NCBI RefSeq assembly: GCF_000004825.1 | Contig: NW_008805076.1 | Span: 248,001-312,000, forward strand | Source of the DNA: Heterostelium album PN500 | Taxonomy: Eukaryota; Evosea; Eumycetozoa; Acytosteliales; Acytosteliaceae | DNA: 64,000 bases | Direction: 5' to 3' | Part shown: positions 21,801 to 34,210 of the stretch, one piece after another | Layout: each line of letters starts with the position of its first letter | Position numbering within the stretch: position 1 is the stretch's first letter | Program-made: the position numbers and the translations under genes | Notes under the pieces: generated by a model | Seen by the model: only the letters and a program-made list of their open reading frames with translations | What the model was told of the DNA's origin: nothing | The model's database searches: none

Positions 21801-24049
21801 TTTATCCAATCTTTAAATTCTTTTTAATCACAAATAGATATATTTGATCATTCGATATTTAAATGATCAAACCAAACCAAACTAAACCAAACAAAACAAA
21901 ACCAAATTTAAACAAGGCTACACCATTCCAATCGGAATGTATGGTTTGGCTAATATTAGATAGAGAAATATGTGTGTGTTTGTTTGTGTGTTTTAAAACC
22001 TTTAAAAGCCCAACTTGATGCTCATATATTAAAAAAAAGAGAAAACAAAAAAAAATAAAAATGTTACCCTCTGATTAATCCAATTCAACATTGATTGGAT
22101 CATGATTGTTTTTATTGTTTTGTTTGTGTGTATGTTTCGCTCACTTAAAATAGATTTGCTCTCAAGTGGCATATTAAAAACTATTTATTACATTAAAAAA
22201 CCACAACACACACAGCCCTCAAAAAATGTAGTAGTGGTTAAGCACAATATATCTCACCACAATACCACACATCCTGATGAAAACAAAAAAACACACACAT
22301 CCACTCTCATCATCCAACAATCAAAAAAAAAAAACAAAAATAAATACATATTTCCATTTAATCTTAATCAATCAAACCAAAATAAAAACAACAGGAAAAA
22401 ATAAAATAAAATAAAAACAACCTAAAAAGAAACTTAAGTTTAAAAATAATAATAACAACAACAATAATAATAATCATATTAATAATTATAATAGTTAACT
22501 GATTGTTTGTTTTTGATTGATTTATTGATTGATTGATTTGTTTGATTGAATCAATCATCATCAACAACAACATCATTAGAAAAAATAAAATTAAAACACA
22601 GATACACAAAGAGTTATATTTATATATCTATCAATAACCATACTATTATATTACCAAACAAACAACAGACACAGTCACACACATCTATACTTATATTTGT
22701 ACGAATTATACAGTAAGCATTTCCTAATACCATAAAAAATAAAAATAACTATTGTTGATTGACAACATCCATCTCAAGGTTGAAATACCTCTTTAACCAA
22801 TATCACCATCACCATCACCATCATCACCGTAACCTTCCCCATACAAAAACAAACATACAATAATATTAATAACTGACTGACTGCTTGATTGATTGCACTG
22901 CTTTATAACCATAAATATAATATTTATATTTCAAAAAATCTAAATAATTCCAAAATTACCAGCACCCTTTATTATTTATTTAACAATTAATACCACAACC
23001 TACTACTTTTACTCAATTTAACCAAAAACAACAAAAATAACAACGATTGTACCAAAATCCAAATTTAAATGGCAATTAATTAAAAAAATCAACAACAGAC
23101 CAGAAATCAACAAACACAATTACAACAAAAAAAAAAAAAAAAGGAATCGTGAGAAAAGCAGTGGTTGATTTGACGTTAAATTGTTATTGTAAATAGAGCA
23201 ACAACCATCATCATCATCATCATTAATTAATAATATATTAATATTTATATATAAATTTAATTTGATTAATATATAATCATTATTTTTATTTAATTACACA
23301 GAATTATCAAGTAACAAAGATAAAAAGTGTAATATTAAAATTTTGTTGGATTTTGCTGGAAAAAAACAAAAATTAAAAAAAAGTAAACAGGAAACAGAGT
23401 TTATTATATAATTATAACAATAATAGCAAGAACAATTGAAAAAGATAATAGCAGTTGCAATAGCAGTTAAAACAAATTTATTTTATTTATTTATTTTTGT
23501 AAAATATTATTGTTTTGTTTTGATTTTGTTTTGATTTAAATTTATATTGTAATAATAGTAATAATTATTTTGTACCAATTCAATTTCAAAGATATATAGA
23601 TTAGCGAGTCTCTTAACAAATTTATTTATATATTTATTTATTAATTTATTTATTTTCATTCTATTTAATTTATTTATGGACCATTATAGGAGTATCATCA
23701 ACATCAAGTTTCCAAATTAATATCCTCATTTTTAGCAGTAGCATTATTCATCATCGATTCAATCAATGACTAAATAATTATCTATCCATCAACTATCTAT
23801 ATATTTATATATTTTATATAGCAATTGTATTTATATACATAATCCAATCCAATCCAATATATATCCAACTCTTTATATTCATAATTTCAAGCCAACCGCA
23901 ACAATATCCACAAAAAACCTAAAAAAACAAAACTTGTATATCTTTATTTATTTTATTCAATTCTTTTATTATTATTTATAACTACATATATCCAATTTAC
24001 ATAAATAAACACACTCATATATATATATAACAAATTAGTACCATAAAGA
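18838..24049. other. 5.2-kb gene-free region upstream of the NDR kinase
   Basis: The longest non-coding stretch of the window. All frames in it are short with A/T-driven composition. It is rich in simple repeats (TTAG, TGAT, CAAAC, ATT). Visible items: a G-rich box at 20171-20182 (gtgggggtggcg), a consensus-like donor (GGTGAGT) at 20457-20463, a pyrimidine-flanked acceptor (CCTCTAG) near 20687-20693, and a small hairpin CATTCC-AATC-GGAATG at 21928-21943. It probably contains an extended promoter and a possibly spliced 5' leader for the kinase, and perhaps unrecognised ncRNA. No tRNA found. Confidence 0.4.
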
Positions 24050-27000
24050 ATGGATCCAGAACAAACAACATCAAATTCAACAAATCCAGAAGATTTGAAT
24101 GAAAATCATGAAAATTCCGAAACAATAATATTTCCAAGTTGCGATATAGTGCTAAATGAAGAGCCAACAACAGAAGATGATAATGATAATAATAATAATA
24201 ATATAGATGAAAATGGTAATAATATGGCACCAATTCCATATATTCCACCGATTATTATTGCCGACAATAATAGTGATAACGACTCTGGCGATGACTCGAT
24301 TCATCCGCTTGGCACAAACAACAGTGGTGGCGACTCTACACCTCCACAGCGTCTGCAGACATCACATAGCTTCCTCTCCATTCGACGATCGTGGATGGGT
24401 AAATTCATTAGTCGTCGTAAGCTAAAACATTCAATCAGTACAGGTAGTTTGAATCATCGAAACAATCAATCAGATCTAGTTCCATCGCCAACATGTGAAT
24501 CTTTTTCAACTCCAACTTCACCTCGAATCAATGGACATCAACATATTAATAATAATAATAACAATAATAATAATAATAATAACAATAACAATAACAATAG
24601 TAATAATAGTAGTAGTACAACTACTACCAATAGTAGTAATAATAATAGTCCATCCATTAGTAATAATAATAATTCTAAACCACGCCAGAAATCAATCAAA
24701 GGAATATTCTCATTTTTTAGTAGTAGTAGCAACAACAATGGTGGAAATAATAGTAATGGTGATAAACCAAGTAATAATTCATTGAAACGTTCAAAAATAC
24801 CTAATAGTCTTAGTTGTAGTAATTTACCAAATTCAAGTTTTATGGATGAATATAAAAAACAACAACAAATTCAACAACAACAGGCTCAACAACAACAAAA
24901 AATAAAACAAACAACACCACCAAGTCCATCACAAATACATCAACAACAATCAATGACTACATCAGTATCGGCAAATAATATTGTTGGAAGTGGCGGTGGT
25001 GATATGGAACAACAGATCATCCCAGTGGTTGAGTTGTTGAGTGAGAAAAGCTTGGTTAGACCAAACACCGATTCCACTTGTCAACAGCAACTACATCAAC
25101 TGGCACCACTTCGTCCATCTCTAGTGAGATCACACACTGAAGTTTCACCGATTCGCCCGTCGAATCTATCGAATCCACCGAGTCCTCTGACTTCACCACC
25201 CTCCATCTCTAGCAACAGCAGTAGCAGTGGAAGCAGCAGTGGTGACGAACGTTCACCTTCGCCAACCACCATTAGTATCAACGATGGTACAACCAGTCCA
25301 CTCCAACCGAATGCAGCCAACAGCACTTCATCCACTGGCGGCTCTTCTTCGACGGCTGGCAACAGTGTCAGAACTTGGTCGAGGTCGAAAATCAAAGGAT
25401 TACTTCACACACGAACATCTGCTCCACAGCTAGGATCGAAACAGCTGCCGCTGGACGGTGCAATTCCACTTCCGAAAATTGGAACTCATCATTGGTGGGG
25501 ATCGTCCAATCCGATTCCACCGGAGAACAACAATCTGCAGATGCACCTCCAGGCACTACCGAAACTGGCGTCGACAGCTCCAACCTCATCGAATGCACTC
25601 AGTCAGAATAGATCGCATTCGGAAACACACATTCAAAGACAAACAACGAAATGGGTGATGGCTGCACCTTCTTCACCACCTCCATTCCACCATGGTAGCG
25701 CTCCGATTGGTCGAACCAACAATTCACCTTCGGATCTCTCTCCAGACTTTTGTCTTTCCCCGATCAGTTCTGTCATTCGAGTGTATTATGTTCCGCTATT
25801 TGACGACTCCTCACCGATTCCATTCTCTGATGTTCCAGATTCTTTGACTCTGAACAACCATAATAATAATCATACTCACCACAATCATTCCAATCTCAAT
25901 ACCAGTGTAAACAACACTACAACTACAACCACTACCAACAACGGCAGCAATTCTTCCAACCAAAAACAACAAATTCCAACTCAATATTGGACACAAACAG
26001 TCACCAATACAACTGTTGTTAGGGAGATCATTGACCAGATATCTGGAAAGATCGATAAACCTTCAGAGTTATTGAAACTGTGTTGCTCGATGAATACTTT
26101 GGACTTTTTGGATGAAGATAAACTGTTGACCACCACGAGAATGAAGAAATTCTTTTTGATGGAAGTTCCACAGGAGTTGATCATCCACGAATCCGAAGTA
26201 AATCCACCATTGAATCAGATACTTGGATTCACTACTTATAATAGTATTACGGGTAGTGGTGGTGTTGGTGGTCACAGTGGATCCATCCACTCAATGAATG
26301 GAATGCCTCATCACGATGCACTCTCCACTCAGTCCTGTACCAACTTGTTGGCGATCAGCAAGAGTTGGTCACCGTCCTACTATTGCAAATTCCTTTCCTC
26401 GTCGACCGGACGTGTTGCTCCACTCGGAGGTTTGCGAGCCAGTGGTTTGGGAGCGAGTCCAGATTCACTGAACGAAGATTTCCTCATGGAACTCGGTGAG
26501 GGACGATCGATGTCATCGAGCTACACCGCCGCTCTCAACAACAGTAAATCTACCAATTCACTTGCCAGTATTATCATTGCAATCTCACCGGTTCTCAAAG
26601 AGAAAATCAAGATTCTCGACAACTATTTCCACCACTACTACAGGGAGTTGGACAACTATCTCGCACAGAGAAAACGACGTATGGAGAATCTCATTCAAGC
26701 TCTCAATGAATCCGGTATCAAGGAGAACAGCATTGCTTGGCAGCGTTGCATGAGAGAATACATGGACAAAGAGAGTACCTATCTCCGACAGAAACGTGCA
26801 CACATTGGACCATCGGATTTCCGCAAGCTCTCAATCATAGGAAAAGGTGGATTCGGTATGGTTTATCTGGCAATCAAGAAGGATACCAATGAAATTGTAA
26901 CACTAAAAGTCATTCGAAAGACAGCGTATCATCGTGCCAATCAAATGACAGCGGTCTCCAAAGAGAAGGCGGTAATGATGATTCCCAATACCACGAAAGA

Positions 27001-28681
27001 CAATTCAAGTCAGTGGATCACTAGATTACTCTATAGTTTCCAAGATGCCAACTATCTGTATTTGGGTATGGAGTATCATTGTGGTGGTGATTTCAAATCA
27101 CTGGTATTCAACTTGGTTCGTCTATCCGATGACATGGCATCCTTTTACTTTGCAGAGATGTTACTGGCCATCGAGTCACTGCACAAACTCGGTTACATTC
27201 ATCGTGATATTAAACCAAGTAACTTTGTCATTGACAAATCTGGACATATTAAACTTATTGATTTTGGACTATCAAAAGATGGATTCATTTCAAGAAATTC
27301 TAAATATCATAATACATGGAAGAATTTAATGAATAATGTAAGTGTTAATAGTTATTCTTTTGTGAAGAATGTTAAAGTTAAACAATTAATATTAACTTTA
27401 ATTTATTATTTTTTAAACTATTTTCTAGAAAGATAATGTAACAAAATTACCAAGATTTAATGATGGTAGAAGATATATAAAGAAAGTTGTATGTATAATA
27501 ATAATAACTATAATTTGTTATAATTTAAATTCTAAATAATTTACCTTTTTTTTTTTTTATAGACATATTCAAAAGTTGGATCACCAGAATATATGGCACC
27601 TGAAATGTTAACTGGAAAAGGATATGATTTGACTTATGATTATTGGTCGTTGGGTGTTGTGTTGTTTGAGATGTTGTTTGGTGATACTCCATTCTCTGGA
27701 GAGACAGCGGAAGATGTTTTCAAGAGTATCATCGATTGGAAGAATGTTTTGAATTGGGACTACCTTGGAGAGTACTTCTCTGAGCACGCAAAAGATCTAC
27801 TTCAGAAACTGCTTTGTGAACCAGAGCGAAGAATGACTGCCGAAGACTTGAAGTCACATCCTTATTTCTCTGGCATCGATTGGGACAACATTAAGAATAT
27901 CACACCGCCATTCGTTCCACAGGTTCAATCGGATATCGACAGTAGCTACTTCCTCGATGCCAAGGACTTGGATGATGACGATGTCGACGGTGGTGACTAC
28001 GACGAGGTGGTGGAAGCAGCAACCAACGCAGCGGATGGCGTAGTACACGATCCAAACAACCCGGAAGCACTCCACGGAATCAGTGCTCTGGCAGCAGAGA
28101 TTGTCAAAGACGACGAACAAATGGCTGCCAGCATGTTGGCCAACGCCAACAACAATAACGCCAACGGTGGTGGTGTTGGCAACGGCAACGCCAATGGAGT
28201 TGCTGGTGGAAGTGGTTTTATTGGTACCGGTGGAAGTGGTTATCAGAATATGATTGGTGGCGAGGATTCCTACAGAGCTATGCCATTCGGTGGATTCAAC
28301 TTCCAGCGATTCCCATCGATTGTAGAGGGTGCCAGAGTGAAAGGTCTCATCAAGTCGTTCTACGTCGAAGAGAAATGTGTCTCTAGAGCGACATCCAACT
28401 CTTCGCTGAGCTCGCCATCCGGTGGATCATGCACCAACTCGCCAATCATACAATCTGCAAACTCTAGTAAACCTAATCCATCAATGAGTAGCAGCGGTAG
28501 CTCAATACCAATTGTATCATCAAATATATCAAATACAAATAATAATAACAATAGTAACAACAACAATAATAATAATAATACAAGTCCAGTTACATCACCA
28601 TCACCAACAAGTCCAAACGTAGCAGGATATACATCAAAGACACCACTACTTAGAGTAGCCAGTAAAACAAAGAATAAATAA
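24050..28681 (+). CDS. NDR/LATS-family AGC protein kinase
   Basis: Ser/Thr kinase of the Hippo/NDR group, acting with MOB co-activators in cytokinesis and cortex control. Exons 24050-27337, 27429-27488 and 27563-28681 give 1488 residues. The long N-terminal half is Ser/Asn/Pro-rich with Asn and Gln runs. An NDR-type N-terminal regulatory helix (about 850-920) precedes the kinase domain, whose marks are GKGGFGMVY (about 929), catalytic Lys in [16 protein letters not shown] (about 1050), DFGLSKDG (about 1070), a long activation-segment insert as in NDR kinases, [14 protein letters not shown] with the conserved activation Ser, and [11 protein letters not shown]. Both introns fall in the activation-segment insert. 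The AGC tail has PFVPQ. At the hydrophobic motif (about 1357-1365) it reads FGGFNFQRF where human NDR1 has FINYTYKRF, so the phospho-Thr is replaced by Asn. It resembles Dictyostelium ndrC/ndrD; which one is not decided. Confidence 0.93.
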
Positions 28682-29020
28682 AATGTAGTATAATAACATC
28701 GTCGTCGTCAACATCACAGATGATAATCATTGTTTGCAAACCAACCCTAAATACAATATCAATAACAATAACAATAAAATACTTACTACTACTACTTTTT
28801 TTTGATTTTAAAATTTTAATCTATATCTATTTGTTCTTCGTGTCTCTCTAACTTTGAAAATAAGATTATCTTTGTTTTGTTTTTGTTTTTTTTTGTTTTT
28901 ATTTTTATTTTTTATTTTATTTATTTTTATTTAAAAAGCCTATGTAATAATGAATGATTATTAATAAATAGTAAAATGATTAGTAAATGATATATAATTA
29001 ATAATAATTGAATTATAAAT
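28682..29020. other. Convergent intergenic region kinase / nhp2
   Basis: 338 bases of 3' flank, T-rich at 28870-28930. No further feature seen. Confidence 0.5.
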
Positions 29021-29553
29021 TTAACATACAACAGCTGGTATCTTTTCAGCACATTCTTGAAGCAAACTCTTGTGTTCAGATCCATCTTCCAAATCGACTA
29101 AAGTGATACTGGTTGGTCTCTTGGTGGCAGAGGCAGCACCCAAAGCCTCCTTTGATGGTACATAGATATATTTAATATGTTTCTCTTCCAACATCACTGG
29201 AATATGTGAAATCACATCAATTGGTGAAACATCTCCAGCAATAACGCAAATCCTAATTATTTAATAATAATAATACAATATGTTAATATAACACGTGATT
29301 ACCTAACTATTATTATTATTATTCAATATCAATGATCAACTTACTTTAATTTATTGGCTTTGGCTTCTTTGGCAGCCTTTCTAACACATTTTACAACTTC
29401 TTTGACACCTCTACGTACTTTCTTATCCTTTGAGGCCTTCTTTACGAGCTTCAATACTTTATCTGTGAGTTTAGTATCGGCCATTGGCGAGGCAATTGGT
29501 GATACGTAAAACTTTGGGGTGCTTTCTGATTCCGATTCTGATGATGATGACAT
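29021..29553 (-). CDS. nhp2: H/ACA snoRNP protein NHP2 (L7Ae family)
   Basis: RNA-binding subunit of H/ACA ribonucleoproteins that pseudouridylate rRNA and stabilise telomerase RNA; nucleolar. Exons 29553-29345 and 29252-29021 give 146 residues. The N-terminus is a Ser/Glu-rich leader (SSSSESESES). Then follow the L7Ae core: LVKKASKDKKVRRGVKEVVK (RNA-binding basic helix), ICVIAGDVSPIDVISHIPVM, YIYVPSKEALG (matching the NHP2 signature YVxVPSKxDLG) and ATKRPTSITLV. The sequence fits NHP2 better than ribosomal L7a or SNU13 because of the leader, VRRGVKEVVK and the S-K-E-A-L-G element. Phase 2 junction closes properly. Confidence 0.95.
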
Positions 29554-31030
29554 CTTTTCTTTATCTACTTTTCTTTATATAAATAAGATTTAAAATATAA
29601 ATATAAATAATAATTTAATAAAAATCAAAAATAAAAAAAAAAAGATAAAAAACGATTATTTCGTTTTGTCAAAAAATGAAAAAAACTTTTTTAACAAAAA
29701 AATAAAAAAATTAAAAAAAAAATTAGCAAAAAAAAAAAAATACAAATCATAAAAAATAATAATAGATATATTTTTTCCATGTTTGATAAAGTCATTTAAC
29801 ATAATTAATACCAGTAACACAAATTTAGAAAATATCAAATCAATTTGATTTTGCTAGTTTACAACTAGTAAAAAAAATAATGGATTACACAGAAGGATTT
29901 AATTAGGTTTAATCTGTCAGATTACTCCAGATTTTCGAAATTCCCAAAAGATTTGGACAAGACCAATAAAAAAAGAATAGATAGAGAAACACAGCAATAA
30001 ATACACCAGTTAATAAAGAGTTAATAAAACTATTATTACTTCTGGTCTAATATAATCTGATAAATAAATACCAACTAAAACAAATAATAATGAATATATT
30101 TAGCTATAACGCAATAAGAAATCAACAGTTGGTAGTCTATCATTCTATTCAGCACGATCAACACCCAACCAAATAAAAATATGGATAGATTTGGAAGCAA
30201 AAAGAGTAGTGAAAGCGTGCAATCACTGCTAATGTGAATCTTCCCAAGTATATACCAGATGGAATGTGCAATCAACGACAGGCAAAGAGTAACAATCTAT
30301 ATATATGAGAAGATTCTAAATGTTTTTCCTGAAAAACCAAATATACTATCATTTGCATTGTTACTCTTTGCCTTCTGTAGACTACACACTCTACCTAGTA
30401 AATATTTATTGATAGGTGATCACAATCCAGAGAGTGTGCTATGTCTCGAGATTCTTAAAATAAAATAAAATAAAATAAATATTGTTTTTCCAAATCACTC
30501 CTTTTCATTTAAAGAATAAATAAATATTTATTATACACATTAGGTCTCAGTAACACAACACCAACATTGATATCAGGCATGAAGAAGTGGTGGTTCTTAA
30601 CTGGTTCACTAATGTAGATTCAATCAAAGTGCTCCGTCGTTCAACTATAGATAAAGCTCAGGGAACTGATCAGTTCCTAAGTCACATCATGCTACTCTGT
30701 CTAAGTGACCTGCCTCGAGATCTATCCTCTGGATTAAATTACTTTCATTGATTGACCTCCTGTATCGGAACTGTGTGCATTACGCATCGTATCGTATGGA
30801 TTATCTCATTTTTCATCTTTGTAAATTATTAGAATCAAATATAATTGTGATTATCAAAGCATTAATGACAGTGACGATAGATAAGAATAATTTAATTGTT
30901 TTTTTTTTTTTTTTTTTTTAAACCACTCTTTTTTTGATCTTCATCAGTTAAATTGATGATCATGGGTTAGATAAAAATTATTCTTTGATTATGAAATTTC
31001 CCAAAAAATAATAATAATTGTTATATTATA
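29554..31030. other. Gene-poor region with possible retroelement scrap
   Basis: 1.5 kb without an intact gene. A and T homopolymers near 29630-29740 and 30900-30919. From about 29880 to 30830 the DNA is less AT-rich and looks like decayed coding sequence (see the separate entry). The 200 bases before 31031 are the probable promoter of the zinc-finger membrane protein. Confidence 0.45.
30100..30790 (+). mobile_element. Possible decayed non-LTR retrotransposon-like fragment
   Basis: Broken coding-like DNA with raised GC. A plus-strand stretch near 30620-30730 reads like the start of a reverse-transcriptase finger region (VDSIKVLRRSTIDKAQGTDQF, compare the K-A-x-G-x-D motif of LINE reverse transcriptases), and a frame near 30390-30450 contains KYLLIGDHNPES, faintly like the endonuclease GDFN motif. 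No ends, tail or target-site duplication found. Family assignment is a guess; decayed host sequence is an equal alternative. Confidence 0.25.
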
Positions 31031-32156
31031 ATGAAAACATTTAATATTTATAATGTATTCATTATTGTTTTAGTATTTATTTTGTTAATAATAGGTGGTG
31101 GTAGCGATGATTATAATGGATTGGTAGTAGGAGATATAGTTCAACAGCAAACTGAATATCCACACCCACCGACCTATGGAATGCAACAACCGATGGCACC
31201 ACAGACGACTTTCACAAACAGAATCAGTAGAGATTGTTCGTCGGAACTATCTAATAAGGTGAGAGCTATTCTAGATAACATATTCTATCCGGTGGTAGTC
31301 GATCACAAGTACCAACTACCGGTGAACTGCCAGTTGAATCCATCACTAGACATGCTCGCATACTTGGAGACTCAAAAGATCAACCTCTACAGCATCTGGA
31401 AGTGTCGTAACTGTTCAAAGCAATTCAACACCGAAGAATTCTTGGATCTACATCTAAAAAACAATCATGCAAGTCTTATACCATCTGTAGGTAGCTATAG
31501 TTATATTTATATATAAGCAAAACTAGAATCAAATCAAATCAAATCAAACTAATAATGAATGAATGAATGAATATCTAGAATGCAACAGTATGTCTAAGTG
31601 ATTTCTGTGATATGTTGAATTGTAAAGACGATCCAGTCATTGCGTGTGATAATAAGAGGATGGATAAACTCAAACATCATTGTCAGAGTATCATGTATAA
31701 TTGCTTCCCACTGAATCAGGAACAAAGTAGAATGTTAAACTCTCACTTTACCAAGAATATATGTGATCATCTGACGTGTGATGGTTATAAAAGACACATA
31801 CCAAAACAAAGTGACAGTGTAAGTAAAGTTAATAGTTAATATTTATCTAATTAATCTAATTAAAAAAACAATAGAATCAATCAAATAGCGGAAGATCATG
31901 GAGTTTAATGAAATATATAGCAGCGTTAATAACCATTATAATAATTGTTTTATTCTATTTAATTGTTTGTTTCTATAGGAAGTAAGTTAAAATAGTTATA
32001 CAACTTTTTGATACCTACATATTAATAGCTCATTTACTAACAATAATAATCATAATAATACAATGTAGAGAAACAATCTTACAAAAAGATTTAAGAAGAT
32101 TATCAAATAAAAGACATCGTGATCTTTTAAAACAGTTTGATTCTAAAAATCATTGA
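31031..32156 (+). CDS. Single-pass membrane protein with a predicted lumenal C2H2 zinc finger
   Basis: Exons 31031-31486, 31579-31818, 31875-31981 and 32069-32156 give 296 residues; all phases close. Residues 7-23 form a hydrophobic signal sequence or anchor (VFIIVLVFILLII). Residues 125-146 form a textbook C2H2 finger: C-x2-C-x12-H-x4-H (CRNCSKQF...HLKNNH). A second Cys-rich part follows (CLSDFCDMLNC, HHCQ, CFP, CDHLTCDGYK). Residues about 245-266 form a membrane helix (YIAALITIIIIVLFYLIVCFY), then a short basic cytoplasmic tail (KDLRRLSNKRHRDLLK). With a signal sequence, the finger would lie in the ER lumen or outside the cell, which is unusual. Proteins of this layout exist in plants and other eukaryotes, but I cannot assign a function. 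Confidence 0.75.
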
Positions 32157-32233
32157 AACAACATATATGTCTTTTTAAAAAGAAGAATAACAATAAATAT
32201 AATAATAACTGTAAATAATAAAAACTATATATT

Positions 32234-34210
32234 TTAATTATTATTTAGATTTCTTTGTTCCAAGTGAATACCATATGGTTTTGGATGAATGGTTGTACCA
32301 TATACTTCGGTATCATCTGCAGGTGATCCAGTTGAAGATGTTAATTTAAAGTTTAAAATAATATTGGAAATTGCAATATAAATCTCATCGATTGCCAAAC
32401 TATAAAGTTATATTAATAAAAATAAAAATGATAATTAATTAATATAAACTAATTTTATCTTAATTAAAATTAAATGTTAATATTATAATACATACTTGGA
32501 TGCAACACAATTTCTTGGACCAGTACCAAATGGAATCCAAATATCATGATAGTTTGTTGTGGATTCTTCGGTCATAAATCTATCTGGATTGAATTCCTCT
32601 GGATTTGGCCAATACTTTGGATTATGATGAACAGAGAATATATTCATTAATATTTGTGTCTTTTGATATTTAAATTAATTATTACTGAAGTTAGAATTAT
32701 TTTCTCTAATAAAATTAATGTTAAAGGTTTACTTACACGTTTAGGTATGAAATATCCACATATTTCCGTATCTTCATAGCATGTTCTAGATAAACCTAAA
32801 GGTGTAATTGGTCTAATACGAAGTACTTCTTTTAATACAGCCATTGTATATGGTGTGTTTGGTTTGTGCATCAAATTGATTTTGTTGGTATTTAATTTTT
32901 TCAATTCATTGGCAATCTTTTCTTGAACGTCTGGGTAGTTAATCATATACAAACCAAACCATATCATAATAGAAGCACTAGTATCACTACCAGCCAACAA
33001 TAAATCAAGTGCGACTCTAATAGTTTTATCTACTTCTTCTGGATTCTCTACTATTAAAATATCAAATAGATCACGAGGACTGTATTTTTATTTATAAAAG
33101 TTAAAACACAAAATAAGTATAAAATTCTTTAGTTGGGTGGAGAATAACTTACTTTTCAGGATCGAAATCAACTATATGTTCATTATAAATATCTCTAATA
33201 TAAGACATGCATTTGTCCAATTGTAAAAGAATTGTATTTCGCTTTCTTAGTATCAAAGGTTTCATTATTTTAACATAGTTCTCAATAGTGCTTTGTGAAC
33301 TCATTCTCAACATGTTATTGAAAGTCAAAATGATCTGATTTATAATTCCATCATTATTATCTTCCAAAGATTTCGAGAATATTATTGCTAAAACAACATT
33401 CATTGTGTATTTCTTAAACATTTTCTCAGGATAAAACTAAATAAAGTATATTTAGATGATTAGATTTTAATAAAATTAGTTTAGATTAATACATTTAATA
33501 ATATTCATATCATATTTTATATTGATAGAGAATAATAATTACAATTAGTTTTGATTTTTGAAAATCCTTCATTGATTCTATCAAATGGGCAGTGTGATCC
33601 TCCATCTTGTTATTCATCGATCTGATCTTTGACTTGGTGAATGCAGACGACACAATAGCTCTTAAAGGTTTCCACTTATGGAAATCGCTTGATAACAAAT
33701 TGTTATAGTTTCCAGTAATCAATCTAGACGACTCATGTTTGTATCTATTACTAAAAAATTGAAATTTTTTTACCCATATTTCCCTTTAAAATATTAAAAA
33801 AATTTTACATTGAATTAAATTTACTAATTAAATTTACTAATTAAATTTTATCATTTACTTACTTTATAATAACAGGATCACTAACAACGATTGTATAACG
33901 ATCACCTAACCAAAGACTTAACATCTTACCGTCACCACTTTCACTCATTACAGCATCATTGTAAGCACGATATGGGATTTTGGTAATTTTATGAATCGAT
34001 CCTATGAAAGGCCATTCTATCTTAGAGAATCTTTTTGGATCTTTTTTGGAGAATCTCTTGTTTTTATCAACCTTTATATAATTTCAAAGTTAGATTACTT
34101 CAACCAAAACAATATTTTTATTTATTTTTTTATTGGTCTTTCTCCATATTTACAAATGATTTTAAAACAAAAAGAACTAAAAGAAGTAGAATAAAAAATA
34201 TTATGTTCAT
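32234..34210 (-). CDS. Cytochrome P450, CYP508-like (tandem copy A)
   Basis: Haem monooxygenase anchored in the ER. Seven exons: 34210-34154, 34071-33863, 33783-33543, 33436-33153, 33079-32737, 32659-32496 and 32399-32234; 487 residues with every phase closing. Exon 1 is a 19-residue membrane anchor (MNIIFFILLLLVLFVLKSF). Visible motifs: IEWPFIGSIHKI (proline-rich hinge), LAGSDTSAS (I-helix oxygen-binding AGxDT), KEVLRIRP (K-helix ExxR), NPEEFNPDRF (PERF-like) and the haem loop FGTGPRNCVAS with the Cys thiolate. This is the dictyostelid CYP508 style. Copy B is next door with the same exon sizes; exons 6 and 7 are almost identical between copies. Upstream lies a GBF-like G-box (34388-34402). 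Substrate unknown. Confidence 0.92.

Noticed and set aside
21928-21943. Small hairpin CATTCC-AATC-GGAATG as an ncRNA
   Set aside because: Only six base pairs and no wider structure; expected by chance in 5 kb.
20704-22404. Short plus-strand frames at 20704, 21241 and 22102
   Set aside because: Composition (Lys, Asn, Ile, Phe) follows base composition; no homology, splice context or conserved motif.
24538-24738. Antisense poly-Leu frame in the NDR kinase gene
   Set aside because: Reverse reading of the Asn-codon repeat in the kinase N-terminus.
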